Notes under the pieces: generated by a model | Database searches by the model: none | Told to the model about the DNA's origin: nothing | What the model saw: only the letters and a program-made list of their open reading frames with translations | Shown: piece after piece, positions 16,320 to 24,849 of the stretch | Position numbering within the stretch: the first letter of the stretch is position 1 | Layout of the letters: each line of letters begins with the position of its first letter | Origin: Alphaproteobacteria bacterium UBA4588 | Lineage (GTDB): Bacteria; Pseudomonadota; Alphaproteobacteria; Puniceispirillales; Puniceispirillaceae | DNA: 41,535 nt | Reading direction: 5' to 3' | Assembly: GCA_002387605.1 (NCBI GenBank) | Contig: DGJU01000006.1 | Location: 5,864-47,398 of the forward strand | Program-made: the position numbers and the translations under genes

Positions 16320-16700
16320 ATGAGCAATTTATCAATTGAAAAAGTGATTTTCTTTGCTGAAAAAGGGCTACTTGTCATTGTTGCTCTTGCCACCCTTTTT
16401 GCCTCTTTAGTTGAAGTGAAGTTCATGTGGGACAGTAGCACTGTGACACTTGCTGACCTTCTTCTTTTGTTTATCTATACCGAGGTTCTGGGAATGGTGG
16501 GCGCATTCTACAAAAGCAGTAAAATTCCGATTACATTGCCACTTTTTATCGCGATGACTGCGCTTAGTCGGCTGATAATTCTCAAAGGTAGTGGCTCAGA
16601 GCCAACAAATATCCTCTTTGAAGCAGGCGCTATTTTACTGATCGCGGTGGCCTGCCTTGTCATTCGGTTTCGGCCGAATGAAAAAACCTGGGATGACTAG
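16320..16700 (+). CDS. psiE: PsiE family protein
   Basis: This 126-residue protein has four membrane segments and the PsiE pattern L-L-L-L-F-I-Y-T-E-V-L followed by K-I-P-I-T-L-P-L-F-I-A-M-T-A-L-S-R. PsiE is a phosphate-starvation-inducible inner-membrane protein whose molecular role is not settled. The domain is intact and of normal length. It follows the potassium channel on the same strand. An 8-bp-stem hairpin begins at its stop codon, which suggests the end of a transcription unit here. No Pho box was recognised upstream. Confidence 0.85.
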   Translation: MSNLSIEKVIFFAEKGLLVIVALATLFASLVEVKFMWDSSTVTLADLLLLFIYTEVLGMVGAFYKSSKIPITLPLFIAMTALSRLIILKGSGSEPTNILFEAGAILLIAVACLVIRFRPNEKTWDD

Positions 16701-16728
16701 GCGTGTTGTTCAGGCTATCGCACGCCTA
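16698..16728 (+). terminator. Hairpin at the psiE stop codon (possible terminator)
   Basis: TAGGCGTG (16698-16705, including the stop codon) pairs perfectly with CACGCCTA (16721-16728) around a 15-nt loop. No T tract follows, so if it acts in termination it would be weak or factor-assisted. It separates the channel/psiE pair from the sulfur operon downstream. Confidence 0.4.
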
Positions 16729-16779
16729 TCGTTGATGGCATAATGGGTAACTCATCGTGACCAAGCGAGGTATCATCTT

Positions 16780-17670
16780 ATGGCACAGCAGATGTTAAAT
16801 AGTCCCAACGTTAACGGGTTTTTCGATTCAGATACAAATACAGTGAGCTATATTGTTACCGACCCGGCAACAAAAGCCTGTGCTGTGATTGATGCCGTGC
16901 TTGATTTTAATATGGCATCGGGCACAATCGATACTAGCTCGGCAGACGAGATTGTTGCATTTGTGCGCGCGCAAGAATTGCAGGTTGAATGGCTCATAGA
17001 AACGCATGTTCATGCTGACCATCTTTCTGCGGCACCCTATCTTCAGAATGCGCTTGGCGGGAAGATAGGCATATCAGCCGAAATTGCCTCAGTTCAGAAA
17101 ATATTCGGCAAAGTATTCAATGCAGGCACTGAATTCGAGAGAGATGGCAGTCAGTTCGATAAGCTGTTCACAGATAATGATACTTATCAGATTGGCACCC
17201 TTGAGGCGCATACTATCCATACACCGGGGCATACGCCTGCTTGTATGGTCCATGTTGTTGGCGATGCTGCCTTTGTTGGTGATACGCTTTTCATGCCGGA
17301 TGGCGGCACGGCGCGGGCTGATTTTCCGGGTGGTGATGCGCGGGTACTTTATCAGTCTATTCAGAAGATTCTGATGCTTCCCGACGAAACCCGTATCTTT
17401 GTGTGCCATGATTATGGCCCGGGTGGCCGCGCGGTTGAATGGCAAACAGATGTCGGGACACAAAAACAGCACAATATCCATCTGGCCGGAAAAACCGAAG
17501 ATGAGTTTGTTGCAATGCGGCAGGAACGCGATGCAACATTGGGTATGCCGCGTCTGATCCTGCCGTCAATTCAGGTCAATATGCGAGCGGGGCACATGCC
17601 ACCTGCCGAAGAAAATGGTGACACCTATCTGAAGATACCTGTGAGTGGCCTGCAGGATATACGCAAATGA
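16780..17670 (+). CDS. Persulfide dioxygenase-like metallo-beta-lactamase fold hydrolase (Blh/ETHE1-like)
   Basis: This 296-residue enzyme has the metal site HVHADH (H76, H78, D80, H81), then HTPGHTPAC, VGDTLF and CHDYGPGGR, as in ETHE1/Blh persulfide dioxygenases. These non-haem iron enzymes oxidise glutathione persulfide to sulfite, detoxifying sulfide-derived sulfur. The start has GAGG 10 nt upstream. The gene overlaps the next (YeeE half) by 4 nt (ATGA). Blh beside two small YeeE/YedE-type membrane proteins is the layout of BigR-controlled sulfide-detoxification operons, but no bigR-like repressor gene is in the window. Function is well supported by motifs and context. Confidence 0.9.
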   Translation: MAQQMLNSPNVNGFFDSDTNTVSYIVTDPATKACAVIDAVLDFNMASGTIDTSSADEIVAFVRAQELQVEWLIETHVHADHLSAAPYLQNALGGKIGISAEIASVQKIFGKVFNAGTEFERDGSQFDKLFTDNDTYQIGTLEAHTIHTPGHTPACMVHVVGDAAFVGDTLFMPDGGTARADFPGGDARVLYQSIQKILMLPDETRIFVCHDYGPGGRAVEWQTDVGTQKQHNIHLAGKTEDEFVAMRQERDATLGMPRLILPSIQVNMRAGHMPPAEENGDTYLKIPVSGLQDIRK

Positions 17671-18104
17671 TAATAAATTGGGATAGCTTTACCCCGCTGG
17701 CGTCTCTTGGTGGCGGTATTCTTATTGGCATAGCCGCCTTGTTCCTGATGATAACAACGGGACGCGTCATGGGCGTAAGTGGCATTCTGTCAGGCCTGTT
17801 TAGTGCAGGTGAGCCAAAATTGTGGCGGCTTGCATTTCTGGGCGGCACACTCCTTGGCCCCCTGCTCATCTATACGATAACCGGTACGCCCATTGCGTCT
17901 GAAATGGTAAGTGATGGCTGGCTTTTTTATGGCGCCGCGTTTCTTGTTGGCATTGGCACAGCGCTTGGTTCGGGCTGTACGTCAGGACATGGTATTTGCG
18001 GTCTTGCGCGCTTTTCTGGCCGCTCACTAGTGGCCGTTATCACCTTTATGACAATGGCGGTTATCACTGTCTATGTCATAAGGCATAGCGGGTTAGGGGG
18101 CTAG
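17667..18104 (+). CDS. YeeE/YedE family half-size membrane protein
   Basis: This 145-residue protein has about four membrane segments and corresponds to one half of a full YeeE/YedE transporter. The cysteine loop GSGCTSGHGICGLARFSGRS at about residues 103-122 is the family hallmark. It probably pairs with the following 143-residue protein to form one sulfur-compound transporter. Its start overlaps the persulfide dioxygenase stop (ATGA) and the next gene starts 1 nt after its stop, so all three are one translationally linked operon. Direction of transport and substrate are unknown. Confidence 0.88.
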   Translation: MIINWDSFTPLASLGGGILIGIAALFLMITTGRVMGVSGILSGLFSAGEPKLWRLAFLGGTLLGPLLIYTITGTPIASEMVSDGWLFYGAAFLVGIGTALGSGCTSGHGICGLARFSGRSLVAVITFMTMAVITVYVIRHSGLGG

Positions 18105-18105
18105 G

Positions 18106-18537
18106 ATGCAGATCATAATGGCCCTTATCTCTGGTGTTGTTTTTGGCGTGGGACTAACGATTGCTGGTATGCTTGACCCCTCAAAGATATCTGGATTTCT
18201 TGATATATTTGGGGTTTGGGACCCGTCTCTTGCCTTTGTTATGGCAGGGGGCGTTGTTGTTAATGCTGTTGGTCATCGGTTTGTAATGAGACGGTCTGTA
18301 CCGCTTTTTGCACCACGTTTCTTACTCCCCTCATTTGCCTCTATCGACAGGCCGCTGCTTCTTGGCAGTGCTCTTTTTGGCATTGGCTGGGGTGTATCGG
18401 GGCTTTGTCCGGGGCCTGTCCTTGGAAATTTACTTCTTCTCCCTGAAAAGATGGGTCTTTTTGCGGCTATTGTTTGTGGTGGCCTGTGGGTTGGCCGTGC
18501 GCTAAAGCAGAGGCTTGAGAAAAGCCGGGTTGACTGA
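18106..18537 (+). CDS. YeeE/YedE-related half-size membrane protein (DUF6691 type)
   Basis: This 143-residue membrane protein has the start pattern of the partner half: GLTIAGMLDPSKISGFLDI at about residues 18-36. It also has a second-half loop GVSGLCPGPVLGN with a single cysteine. It is the natural mate of the preceding 145-residue half, and together they resemble a split YeeE/YedE transporter such as the PmpAB pair. It ends the persulfide dioxygenase operon. The downstream binding-protein gene belongs to a different system, although the gap of 94 bp is small enough for read-through. Confidence 0.85.
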   Translation: MQIIMALISGVVFGVGLTIAGMLDPSKISGFLDIFGVWDPSLAFVMAGGVVVNAVGHRFVMRRSVPLFAPRFLLPSFASIDRPLLLGSALFGIGWGVSGLCPGPVLGNLLLLPEKMGLFAAIVCGGLWVGRALKQRLEKSRVD

Positions 18538-18631
18538 GAGTAACCAAGGCCCCACTTTACTTACTCTGATAAAGTCTGGCATGGTCATGTTCCAGAAAAA
18601 GACAGGTTTTGCCTTGTTACAGGAGTTAGAT

Positions 18632-19786
18632 GTGAAAAAAATAGCAACCATTGCGGGCTTTGCCGCTCTCCTCTTCAGTAATGTATCTCTGGCCGATACT
18701 GTAAAAGTGGGCTTTATGACAACATTATCAGGCGGCGCTGGCATTACAGGAACCCAAATGCGCAATGGCGCTGAATTAGCGATGGAACATCTTGGTGGTA
18801 AACTAGGGGGCCGTGACGCAGAGGTTATTTTTGTTGATGATCAGCGTAAGCCCGATGTTGCAAAGCAGCTCGCGAACAGGCTGATAAAAAGTGACAAGGT
18901 AGACGTCGTTACAGGAGTTATCTGGTCCAACTTGATGATGGCAATTCATAAGCAGGTTACCCGCTCTGATACGCTCCTCATCAGCGCAAACGCTGGCCCG
19001 TCTCCGATAGCAGGCAAGGGGTGTCATAAAAACTTTGTGTCGATGTCTTGGCAAAATGACCAAACCCCTGAGGGTATGGGAAAATACATGCAAGATGCCG
19101 GCATTAAATCAGTATATTTGATGTCACCAAATTATCAGGCTGGCAAAGACATGCTGGCAGGCTTTAAGCGGTATTATAAGGGCGAGATTATCAGCGAGGT
19201 TTATACCAAGCTAGGACAGAGTGATTTTCAAGCAGAATTATCAGCGTTGCGGGCCGCAGCGCCGCCAGCAACTTTTGTTTTCCAGCCCGGCAGTATGGGG
19301 ATTAACTTTATCAAGCAATGGAAGCAGGCAGGCATGGATTCTGTTAGCGAGCTCTACACAGTCTTTGCTGTTGATGCTGTAACACTGCCTGCTCTGCAGA
19401 CAGCCGCTCTTGGGGCGCTTGGCACACAGACATGGTCACCTGACCTTGATAATCCTATCAATCGTAAATTCGTGGCAGCCTACAAGGCAAAGCATGATGC
19501 CTATCCATCATTCTATGCCGCCCAGTCTTATGATGCGATGCTCGCTATCGACCATGCAATTGCCCAGTCTGGGAGTACGGATGCAGAAGCGATGCGTCTG
19601 GTTCTGGCAAAAGGCGATATTCCGACAACAAGGGGATTGCTGAAAATGAATACAAACCAGTTCCCTATCCAGAATATCTATCTGCGTGAAGCTGTTTTGG
19701 ATGATGATGGCGTGGTTACAACAAAAATTTTATCGACAGTATTTGAAGATCACGAAGATTCCTACGCAAAGGACTGTCGTTTCTAG
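18632..19786 (+). CDS. livK: Liv-type ABC transporter periplasmic substrate-binding protein
   Basis: This 384-residue protein is chosen to start at GTG 18632, six bases after a perfect AGGAG. That start gives a proper signal peptide (KKIATIAGFAALLFSNVSLA). The open frame extends 39 codons upstream into the preceding gene, but that extension lacks a signal peptide. The mature protein has the type I periplasmic fold pattern TVKVGFMTTLSGG, then GAELAMEHLGGKLGGR and FVDDQRKPDVA. Such proteins deliver branched-chain amino acids, amides or aromatic acids to LivHMGF. The ligand cannot be named from sequence. The hydrolase at the end of the operon hints at an amide-like or acyl-aromatic substrate. 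Confidence 0.9.
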   Translation: MKKIATIAGFAALLFSNVSLADTVKVGFMTTLSGGAGITGTQMRNGAELAMEHLGGKLGGRDAEVIFVDDQRKPDVAKQLANRLIKSDKVDVVTGVIWSNLMMAIHKQVTRSDTLLISANAGPSPIAGKGCHKNFVSMSWQNDQTPEGMGKYMQDAGIKSVYLMSPNYQAGKDMLAGFKRYYKGEIISEVYTKLGQSDFQAELSALRAAAPPATFVFQPGSMGINFIKQWKQAGMDSVSELYTVFAVDAVTLPALQTAALGALGTQTWSPDLDNPINRKFVAAYKAKHDAYPSFYAAQSYDAMLAIDHAIAQSGSTDAEAMRLVLAKGDIPTTRGLLKMNTNQFPIQNIYLREAVLDDDGVVTTKILSTVFEDHEDSYAKDCRF

Positions 19787-19906
19787 TCGGGGTTAGGTAT
19801 AAAAACCGTGACCAGTTTTGGTTTGTAAGATGTGCTTTTGATTGTTTCATTGGCGGGCGTCAGTATCATCTCTCAGACTAGTGTAAATTTATAGGGCCAA
19901 GCAAAG

Positions 19907-20827
19907 ATGACTTTTACCCTGTTTCTTGAACAGGCCTTTAATGGATTTCAGGCAGGAATCACGCTTTTCCTGATTGCTGCTGGACTAACGCTTATCCTTG
20001 GCATTATGGATTTCGTGTTTTTAGCGCATGGCTCGCAAGTCATGATCGGGGCTTATGCGGCTGCTAGTCTTACAGCGCTCACCCAGAATTTTTATCTCGG
20101 TATTCTGTTTGCTATTCCGATTAGCTTTTTTGCAGGCTACGCGCTTGAATATCTTGTTATACGCCATCTTTATAAACGCGATCATATGGAACAAGTGCTC
20201 GCAACATTCGGGCTTATTCTGTTTTTCAATGAAGCGATAAGGGTCGGATTCGGCCCGGCAGCCTTGCATTCGAACCTTCCTGCGTCTCTCTCAGGATTTG
20301 TTTATATTCTGCCAGAGATCCCCTATCCAGAATTCAGATTGCTCGTTATCCTTGTTGGCTTTGCTTGTGCTATTGGAATTCATCTTCTGGTATCGCGTAC
20401 CCGGCTTGGCGCAACGGTGCGTGCCGGTGCCAGCAATGCAGCAATGACGGCGGCTTTGGGGGTGAATATTACACGTCTTCGCCGGCTTGTTTTTGCGATT
20501 GGTGCGTGTTTTGCGGGCGTCGCTGGAATGATGCTTGGCCCGCTGACATCGGTTGAACCTGGCATGGGGGAGCCGCTTCTTATTTTATCTCTTGTGGTGA
20601 TTATCATTGGCGGCATTGGCTCGGTTCGCGGCGCGTTTATTGCGGCGATCATTGTGGGTATGGTTGATACAATGGGGCGTGTAATGTTGCCTGTTATTCT
20701 GCGCAGCTTTATGGAGCAGGCCTCAGCAGATGGCGCAGGGCCAGCTCTTGCCTCAATGATGGTTTATATTCTCATGGCAGTTGTTCTTGTGTTCAAGCCA
20801 ACTGGCCTATTTCCGCCGAACAGATAA
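19907..20827 (+). CDS. livH: Liv-type ABC transporter permease LivH
   Basis: This 306-residue inner-membrane protein has about eight membrane segments and the LivH pattern: GLTLILGIMDFVFLAHGS near residue 27 and ALGVNITRLRRLVFAIGACFAGVAG in the coupling-loop region. It forms the translocation pore with LivM. It begins 120 bp after the binding-protein gene, a gap with only a weak AAAACC/GGTTTT hairpin and no terminator. LivM follows with 13 nt between. The ribosome-binding site is weak (GCCAAGCAAAG). Function is clear by family and operon. Confidence 0.92.
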   Translation: MTFTLFLEQAFNGFQAGITLFLIAAGLTLILGIMDFVFLAHGSQVMIGAYAAASLTALTQNFYLGILFAIPISFFAGYALEYLVIRHLYKRDHMEQVLATFGLILFFNEAIRVGFGPAALHSNLPASLSGFVYILPEIPYPEFRLLVILVGFACAIGIHLLVSRTRLGATVRAGASNAAMTAALGVNITRLRRLVFAIGACFAGVAGMMLGPLTSVEPGMGEPLLILSLVVIIIGGIGSVRGAFIAAIIVGMVDTMGRVMLPVILRSFMEQASADGAGPALASMMVYILMAVVLVFKPTGLFPPNR

Positions 20828-20840
20828 GAGGAGGGGTATC

Positions 20841-21836
20841 ATGACGAGATTTTTCTCTCTTATCGGGCGTGGGCTTCTGCAGCATCGCGCTATGATGTAT
20901 CTGCTGGTGGGCTTTGCGCTATTTCCTCTTTATACGGGGTTTGCCGATTTGCCGTTCTGGAATGACGTTGCTATCCGGATCATGCTGCTGGGGATGGCAG
21001 CAATGGGGCTTAATCTTGTCCTTGGCTATGGCGGTATGGTCTCATTCGGGCATGCAGCCTTTTTTGGCATTGGCGCTTATTGTGTCGGCATTAGCTCTTA
21101 TTACGATATTTTTAATGGCTGGATTCATATTGGATTTAGCCTTGTGACATGCGGCCTAATGGGAGTGATTATTGGGCTTTTATCGCTTCGGACCAGTGGT
21201 ATTTATTTCATTATGATTACGCTTGCATTCGCTCAGATGCTGTTTTTTGCATTTGTTAGTCTCGAAACCTTCGGCGGTGATGACGGGATGAGTATCGATA
21301 GGGCTGAATTTGGGTTAATCGATTTATATGAACCATTACGGCTCTATTTTCTTGTCTGGGCGGCACTTGTTATCGTCAGTCTTTTATTGATGTTTATCGT
21401 GCATTCACGTTTTGGGGTAACCTTGCGGGCGATTAAAAGTAATGAGTCACGTGTTGAGGCAATGGGGCTTACGCCGTTAAAATTCAAGATAACAGCTTAT
21501 GTGATCTCAGCGATGATTTGCGGGCTGGCAGGAACGTTGTTTGCAAGCTGGCAGGAATATGTCTCGCCTGACATTATGCATTGGACGCGTTCTGGCGAGT
21601 TAATGATTATCATCATTCTTGGCGGCCTTGGGACGCTGGCAGGCCCGCTACTTGGCGCTATTGCCTTTCTGCTTCTTGAGGAATTCCTGCCAGAACTCAT
21701 TCAGGCAATTGCGCCAGATTATGCTGAAAACTGGATGATTGTTTTTGGCCCTATTTTGATTGCCATTGTGATGTTTGGCAGAGGTGGGCTTCTAGGATTG
21801 CTGATAAAATTATTTCAGCGAAAGGGAGCATCATGA
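20841..21836 (+). CDS. livM: Liv-type ABC transporter permease LivM
   Basis: The ATG at 20841 follows a strong GAGGAGGGG ribosome-binding site and gives 331 residues. The frame opens 60 nt earlier inside livH, but that start has no such site. LivM features include GMAAMGLNLVLGYGGMVSFGHAAFFGIGAY near residues 46-75 and the coupling region SNESRVEAMGLTPLKFKITAYVISA. It pairs with LivH in the membrane. Its stop overlaps the livG start (ATGA). Confidence 0.92.
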   Translation: MTRFFSLIGRGLLQHRAMMYLLVGFALFPLYTGFADLPFWNDVAIRIMLLGMAAMGLNLVLGYGGMVSFGHAAFFGIGAYCVGISSYYDIFNGWIHIGFSLVTCGLMGVIIGLLSLRTSGIYFIMITLAFAQMLFFAFVSLETFGGDDGMSIDRAEFGLIDLYEPLRLYFLVWAALVIVSLLLMFIVHSRFGVTLRAIKSNESRVEAMGLTPLKFKITAYVISAMICGLAGTLFASWQEYVSPDIMHWTRSGELMIIIILGGLGTLAGPLLGAIAFLLLEEFLPELIQAIAPDYAENWMIVFGPILIAIVMFGRGGLLGLLIKLFQRKGAS

Positions 21837-22591
21837 GCTCTCCTATTCTCCAGCTTGATGGCGTGATGAAATCATATGATGCCTTGCTGGCAACAAATAA
21901 TGTATCGCTAGATGTTGTAGCAGGCGAAATTCATGCATTGATTGGACCGAACGGGGCAGGAAAAACAACCCTTATTAAACAGATTTATGGATCAGAACGC
22001 CCCGATAGTGGCCGTATATTGTTGAATGGCGAGAATATCACAAGCCTGTCTGTTCCCAAAAGGGTGCGCAAGGGTATCGGCCGGTCCTTCCAGATTAGTA
22101 ATGTACTTACCGATTTTACCATGCGTGAAAATGCTATTATTGCAGCGCAAGCACAGCGTCAGGAAGCGTTTCAATTTTTCCTGCCAGCCTTTGATGATGC
22201 TAGCCTTATTGAAGATGCTATGGTGATTTTGGATGCTGTTGGCCTTACATCCAAAGCAGATATCCTGGTGTCTGAACTTGCCCATGGTGAGCGCCGGTTG
22301 CTTGAGCTTGCGCTTGCGATGGCAGGTGAGCCATGTTTACTGCTCCTAGATGAGCCGATGGCAGGTGCTGGCCCGCAGGAAAGTCAGCATATGACAGATA
22401 TCATCAGCGCCTTGCGGGCGCGCCATGGCATCTTGCTTATTGAACATGATATGGATGCTGTCTTTGCGCTTGCAGACAGGATAACAGTTCTGGTTGAAGG
22501 CGCTGTTATTGCCCATGGTACCAGCGCTGAAATCAGCCAGAATCCTGCCGTAAGGGAAGCCTATCTCGGCCGAGAGGATGAGGCATGCTGA
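21833..22591 (+). CDS. livG: Liv-type ABC transporter ATP-binding protein LivG
   Basis: This 252-residue ATPase has Walker A GPNGAGKTT at residues 38-46, a signature loop SELAHGERR (the LivG-typical degenerate form), Walker B LLLLDEPMAG, and the switch histidine in LLIEHDMD. It is one of two non-identical nucleotide-binding subunits that power uptake through LivHM. The start overlaps the livM stop, and its end overlaps livF by 7 nt. All catalytic motifs are intact. Confidence 0.94.
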   Translation: MSSPILQLDGVMKSYDALLATNNVSLDVVAGEIHALIGPNGAGKTTLIKQIYGSERPDSGRILLNGENITSLSVPKRVRKGIGRSFQISNVLTDFTMRENAIIAAQAQRQEAFQFFLPAFDDASLIEDAMVILDAVGLTSKADILVSELAHGERRLLELALAMAGEPCLLLLDEPMAGAGPQESQHMTDIISALRARHGILLIEHDMDAVFALADRITVLVEGAVIAHGTSAEISQNPAVREAYLGREDEAC

Positions 22592-23301
22592 CGCTCAAAA
22601 ATATAGAGGCAGGATACGGCACAGCGCAGGTTTTATTTGGTGTTTCACTTGCCGTAGCAGAGGGCCAATGTGTGTCTCTTCTCGGGCGAAACGGAATGGG
22701 TAAAACAACAACTATCCGCACTATCATGGGTGAGCTTGGGTTGCGCGCTGGCAGCATTACCCGGTTTGATATAACAACCAGCTCTTCAGATAGGATGCCT
22801 GCCTCTTATGATATTGCGCGTGCTGGCTTTGGGCTGGTGCCGGAAGGCCGGCAGATTTTTCCTAATCTCAGCGTTGCTGAAAATCTAAAAACATTTTATC
22901 AGCCAGCCAAAGATGGCGCGAAAACGCACTGGAATTTTGCGGCCGTGCTTGACCTATTCCCGCGCCTTGGTGAACGGCTTAGTCATGCAGGCACAAACCT
23001 GTCAGGCGGCGAGCAACAGATGCTAGCGATTGGGCGGGCATTGATGACAAACCCGCGGCTGCTCATTCTTGATGAAGCAACCGAGGGGCTTGCGCCGCTC
23101 ATAAGGCGTGATATCTGGCGCTGTCTTCGCACCCTGAAAGACTCAGGTCAGGCTATTTTAATTGTTGATAAAAATATTGCGGCGCTCGCGCAATTAACCG
23201 ACCATCATTATATTCTGGATAAGGGACAAATTGTCTGGGATGGTTCATCAGATGCCTTGATTTCGGATGCCAGCTTGAAAGCGCGTTATCTGGGTGTGTA
23301 A
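22585..23301 (+). CDS. livF: Liv-type ABC transporter ATP-binding protein LivF
   Basis: This 238-residue ATPase has Walker A GRNGMGKTT at residues 34-42, signature NLSGGEQQ and Walker B LLILDEATEG. The region after Walker B reads AILIVDKNIAAL. LivF proteins usually have EQN there, so DKN is a mild variant, and the switch histidine is absent as normal for this subunit. It completes the Liv importer. The hydrolase gene follows 20 nt later on the same strand with its own AAGGGA site. Confidence 0.93.
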   Translation: MLTLKNIEAGYGTAQVLFGVSLAVAEGQCVSLLGRNGMGKTTTIRTIMGELGLRAGSITRFDITTSSSDRMPASYDIARAGFGLVPEGRQIFPNLSVAENLKTFYQPAKDGAKTHWNFAAVLDLFPRLGERLSHAGTNLSGGEQQMLAIGRALMTNPRLLILDEATEGLAPLIRRDIWRCLRTLKDSGQAILIVDKNIAALAQLTDHHYILDKGQIVWDGSSDALISDASLKARYLGV

Positions 23302-23321
23302 TCATAGTCTAAGGGATTTTT

Positions 23322-24191
23322 ATGGCTGATTTATTTGCAAAGAGTGCGCAGTCTCCCTACGAGTTCGCAGCGCTTCATGATAGTGAAGATGCCTATGATA
23401 ACCGCTCTCATATCACTGATGCTCAGGGTTATATTGATAACTGGCCGTCGCGCGCAGCCAGCTTTGCAGATAATCACGGCCCTGCAACGCAGAACAATGC
23501 TTATGGCGCGCATGAACGCCAACGCTATGATGTCTTTATGCCAGAGGGAAAGCCGCCAAAGGGGCTAATCATATTTGTTCATGGCGGCTACTGGATGTCT
23601 CTCTCCAAGGACCATTTTCTGCATCTTGCTAAGGGGCCGCTTGCGCATGGCTGGGCGGTGGCAATGATTGGCTACAGGTTATGTCCAGAGGCCCATATTT
23701 CTGAAATAACAGCTGATATCAGCATAGCTGTGCAGGCACTGATATCAGGGGTAGCTGCTGATATTGATGGTCCTGTTCGACTTGTTGGACATTCTGCTGG
23801 GGGACATCTTGTAACGCGGATGATCTGTGATGACACCCGTCTTAGCCCTGAAATGCTAGCCCGCCTTGAAAAGGTTATTTCTGTCAGCGGCGTTCATGAT
23901 TTACGGCCGCTGCTTGCCTTATCTCGAAATGAGACATTAAGGCTAAGCAACGCTGAAGCAACAGCAGAAAGCCCGGTATGTTGCCGTCCGGTGGCTGGCC
24001 CGACCCTTATTTGTATTGTTGGCGAAGATGAGCGCCCTGAATTTGTGCGCCAGAGTGCGCTCCTGCCCTATATTTGGTATGCGCTGGGATGTGCTGCCAC
24101 ATTGCATATCGAGCCAGCCCATGATCATTTTTCGATTATCGATACGCTTGAACATGATGATAGCCCGTTAACAAAAATAGTGGTGGGATAG
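23322..24191 (+). CDS. Alpha/beta hydrolase, kynurenine formamidase-like
   Basis: This 289-residue hydrolase has the oxyanion motif HGGYW at about residues 87-91, the nucleophile elbow GHSAGGH at about 155-161, an acid in IVGEDERPEF and the catalytic histidine probably in AHDHFSI near the C-terminus. HGGxW plus GHSAGGH is typical of arylformamidase/esterase-like enzymes that cleave N-formyl or ester bonds. It is encoded directly after the Liv transporter, and the next gene starts at the base after its stop. It probably hydrolyses the imported compound or an early intermediate. N-formylkynurenine is possible, but no tryptophan dioxygenase or kynureninase is present here. Confidence 0.8.
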   Translation: MADLFAKSAQSPYEFAALHDSEDAYDNRSHITDAQGYIDNWPSRAASFADNHGPATQNNAYGAHERQRYDVFMPEGKPPKGLIIFVHGGYWMSLSKDHFLHLAKGPLAHGWAVAMIGYRLCPEAHISEITADISIAVQALISGVAADIDGPVRLVGHSAGGHLVTRMICDDTRLSPEMLARLEKVISVSGVHDLRPLLALSRNETLRLSNAEATAESPVCCRPVAGPTLICIVGEDERPEFVRQSALLPYIWYALGCAATLHIEPAHDHFSIIDTLEHDDSPLTKIVVG

Positions 24192-24827
24192 ATGAAGCCT
24201 GTTATTGACCATATTGTTGTTGGTGCTGCGCACCTTGATGAGGGCTGCGCCTTTATCGAAGAGACCTGCGGCGTGACCGTCCCGTTTGGCGGTATCCACG
24301 AGCAATTTTCAACACATAACTGTTTGATGCAGGTCGGACAGGAACGTTATTTTGAAATCATCGCAGCAAATCCGGATGCTCCTAGCCTTAACCGGCCACG
24401 CTGGTTTAGTCTTGATGATGAGGGGACGAAGCGCAGACTAGTAGGCGGACCTATTGCGTTATGCTGGGTTGTGGGGGTGCCTGATATTCAGGCTGTCATT
24501 GATAAGAGCCCCGTACCGCTTGGCACGCCTTTGTCGCTTTATCGCGGCGATTTGCAGTGGAAGCTGACAGTGCCGGATGATGGTCATTTGCCTGAAGCAG
24601 GGCTGGTTCCGGCCTTTATCGAATGGCCAGATGGGGTTAATCCAAGTAGCCGCATGCCAGCGCTTGGCGTTACGCTAGATAGATTATGTCTAACCCATCC
24701 CGAGCCGCAGTGGCTTGAAGATGTTTTTGGCACTCTTGATATCGAACATTTAGCCGATATTACAGGCGGCGAGCGGTCTATTTCATTCGCGTGTGACACG
24801 CCAAAGGGTAAGGTTTTACTGCGCTAA
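24192..24827 (+). CDS. Glyoxalase-like (VOC superfamily) domain protein
   Basis: This 211-residue protein starts MKPVIDHIVVGAAHLDEG. It continues with a conserved GGIHEQFSTHNCLMQVG and RYFEIIAANPDAP, the pattern of the glyoxalase-like domain group that is widespread and mostly uncharacterised. The histidines and the glutamate in FEII could bind a metal. The gene begins immediately after the hydrolase stop and ends the Liv operon, so a role in handling the imported compound is likely but undefined. It converges on a small minus-strand gene 22 bp later. Confidence 0.78.
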   Translation: MKPVIDHIVVGAAHLDEGCAFIEETCGVTVPFGGIHEQFSTHNCLMQVGQERYFEIIAANPDAPSLNRPRWFSLDDEGTKRRLVGGPIALCWVVGVPDIQAVIDKSPVPLGTPLSLYRGDLQWKLTVPDDGHLPEAGLVPAFIEWPDGVNPSSRMPALGVTLDRLCLTHPEPQWLEDVFGTLDIEHLADITGGERSISFACDTPKGKVLLR

Positions 24828-24849
24828 TCGGTTTGTTTTGCCAGCCCTA

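Noticed and set aside
18515..18631. Upstream extension of the Liv binding-protein frame
   Set aside because: The extension lacks a signal peptide and overlaps the preceding gene. The GTG at 18632 has a perfect AGGAG and yields a proper leader.
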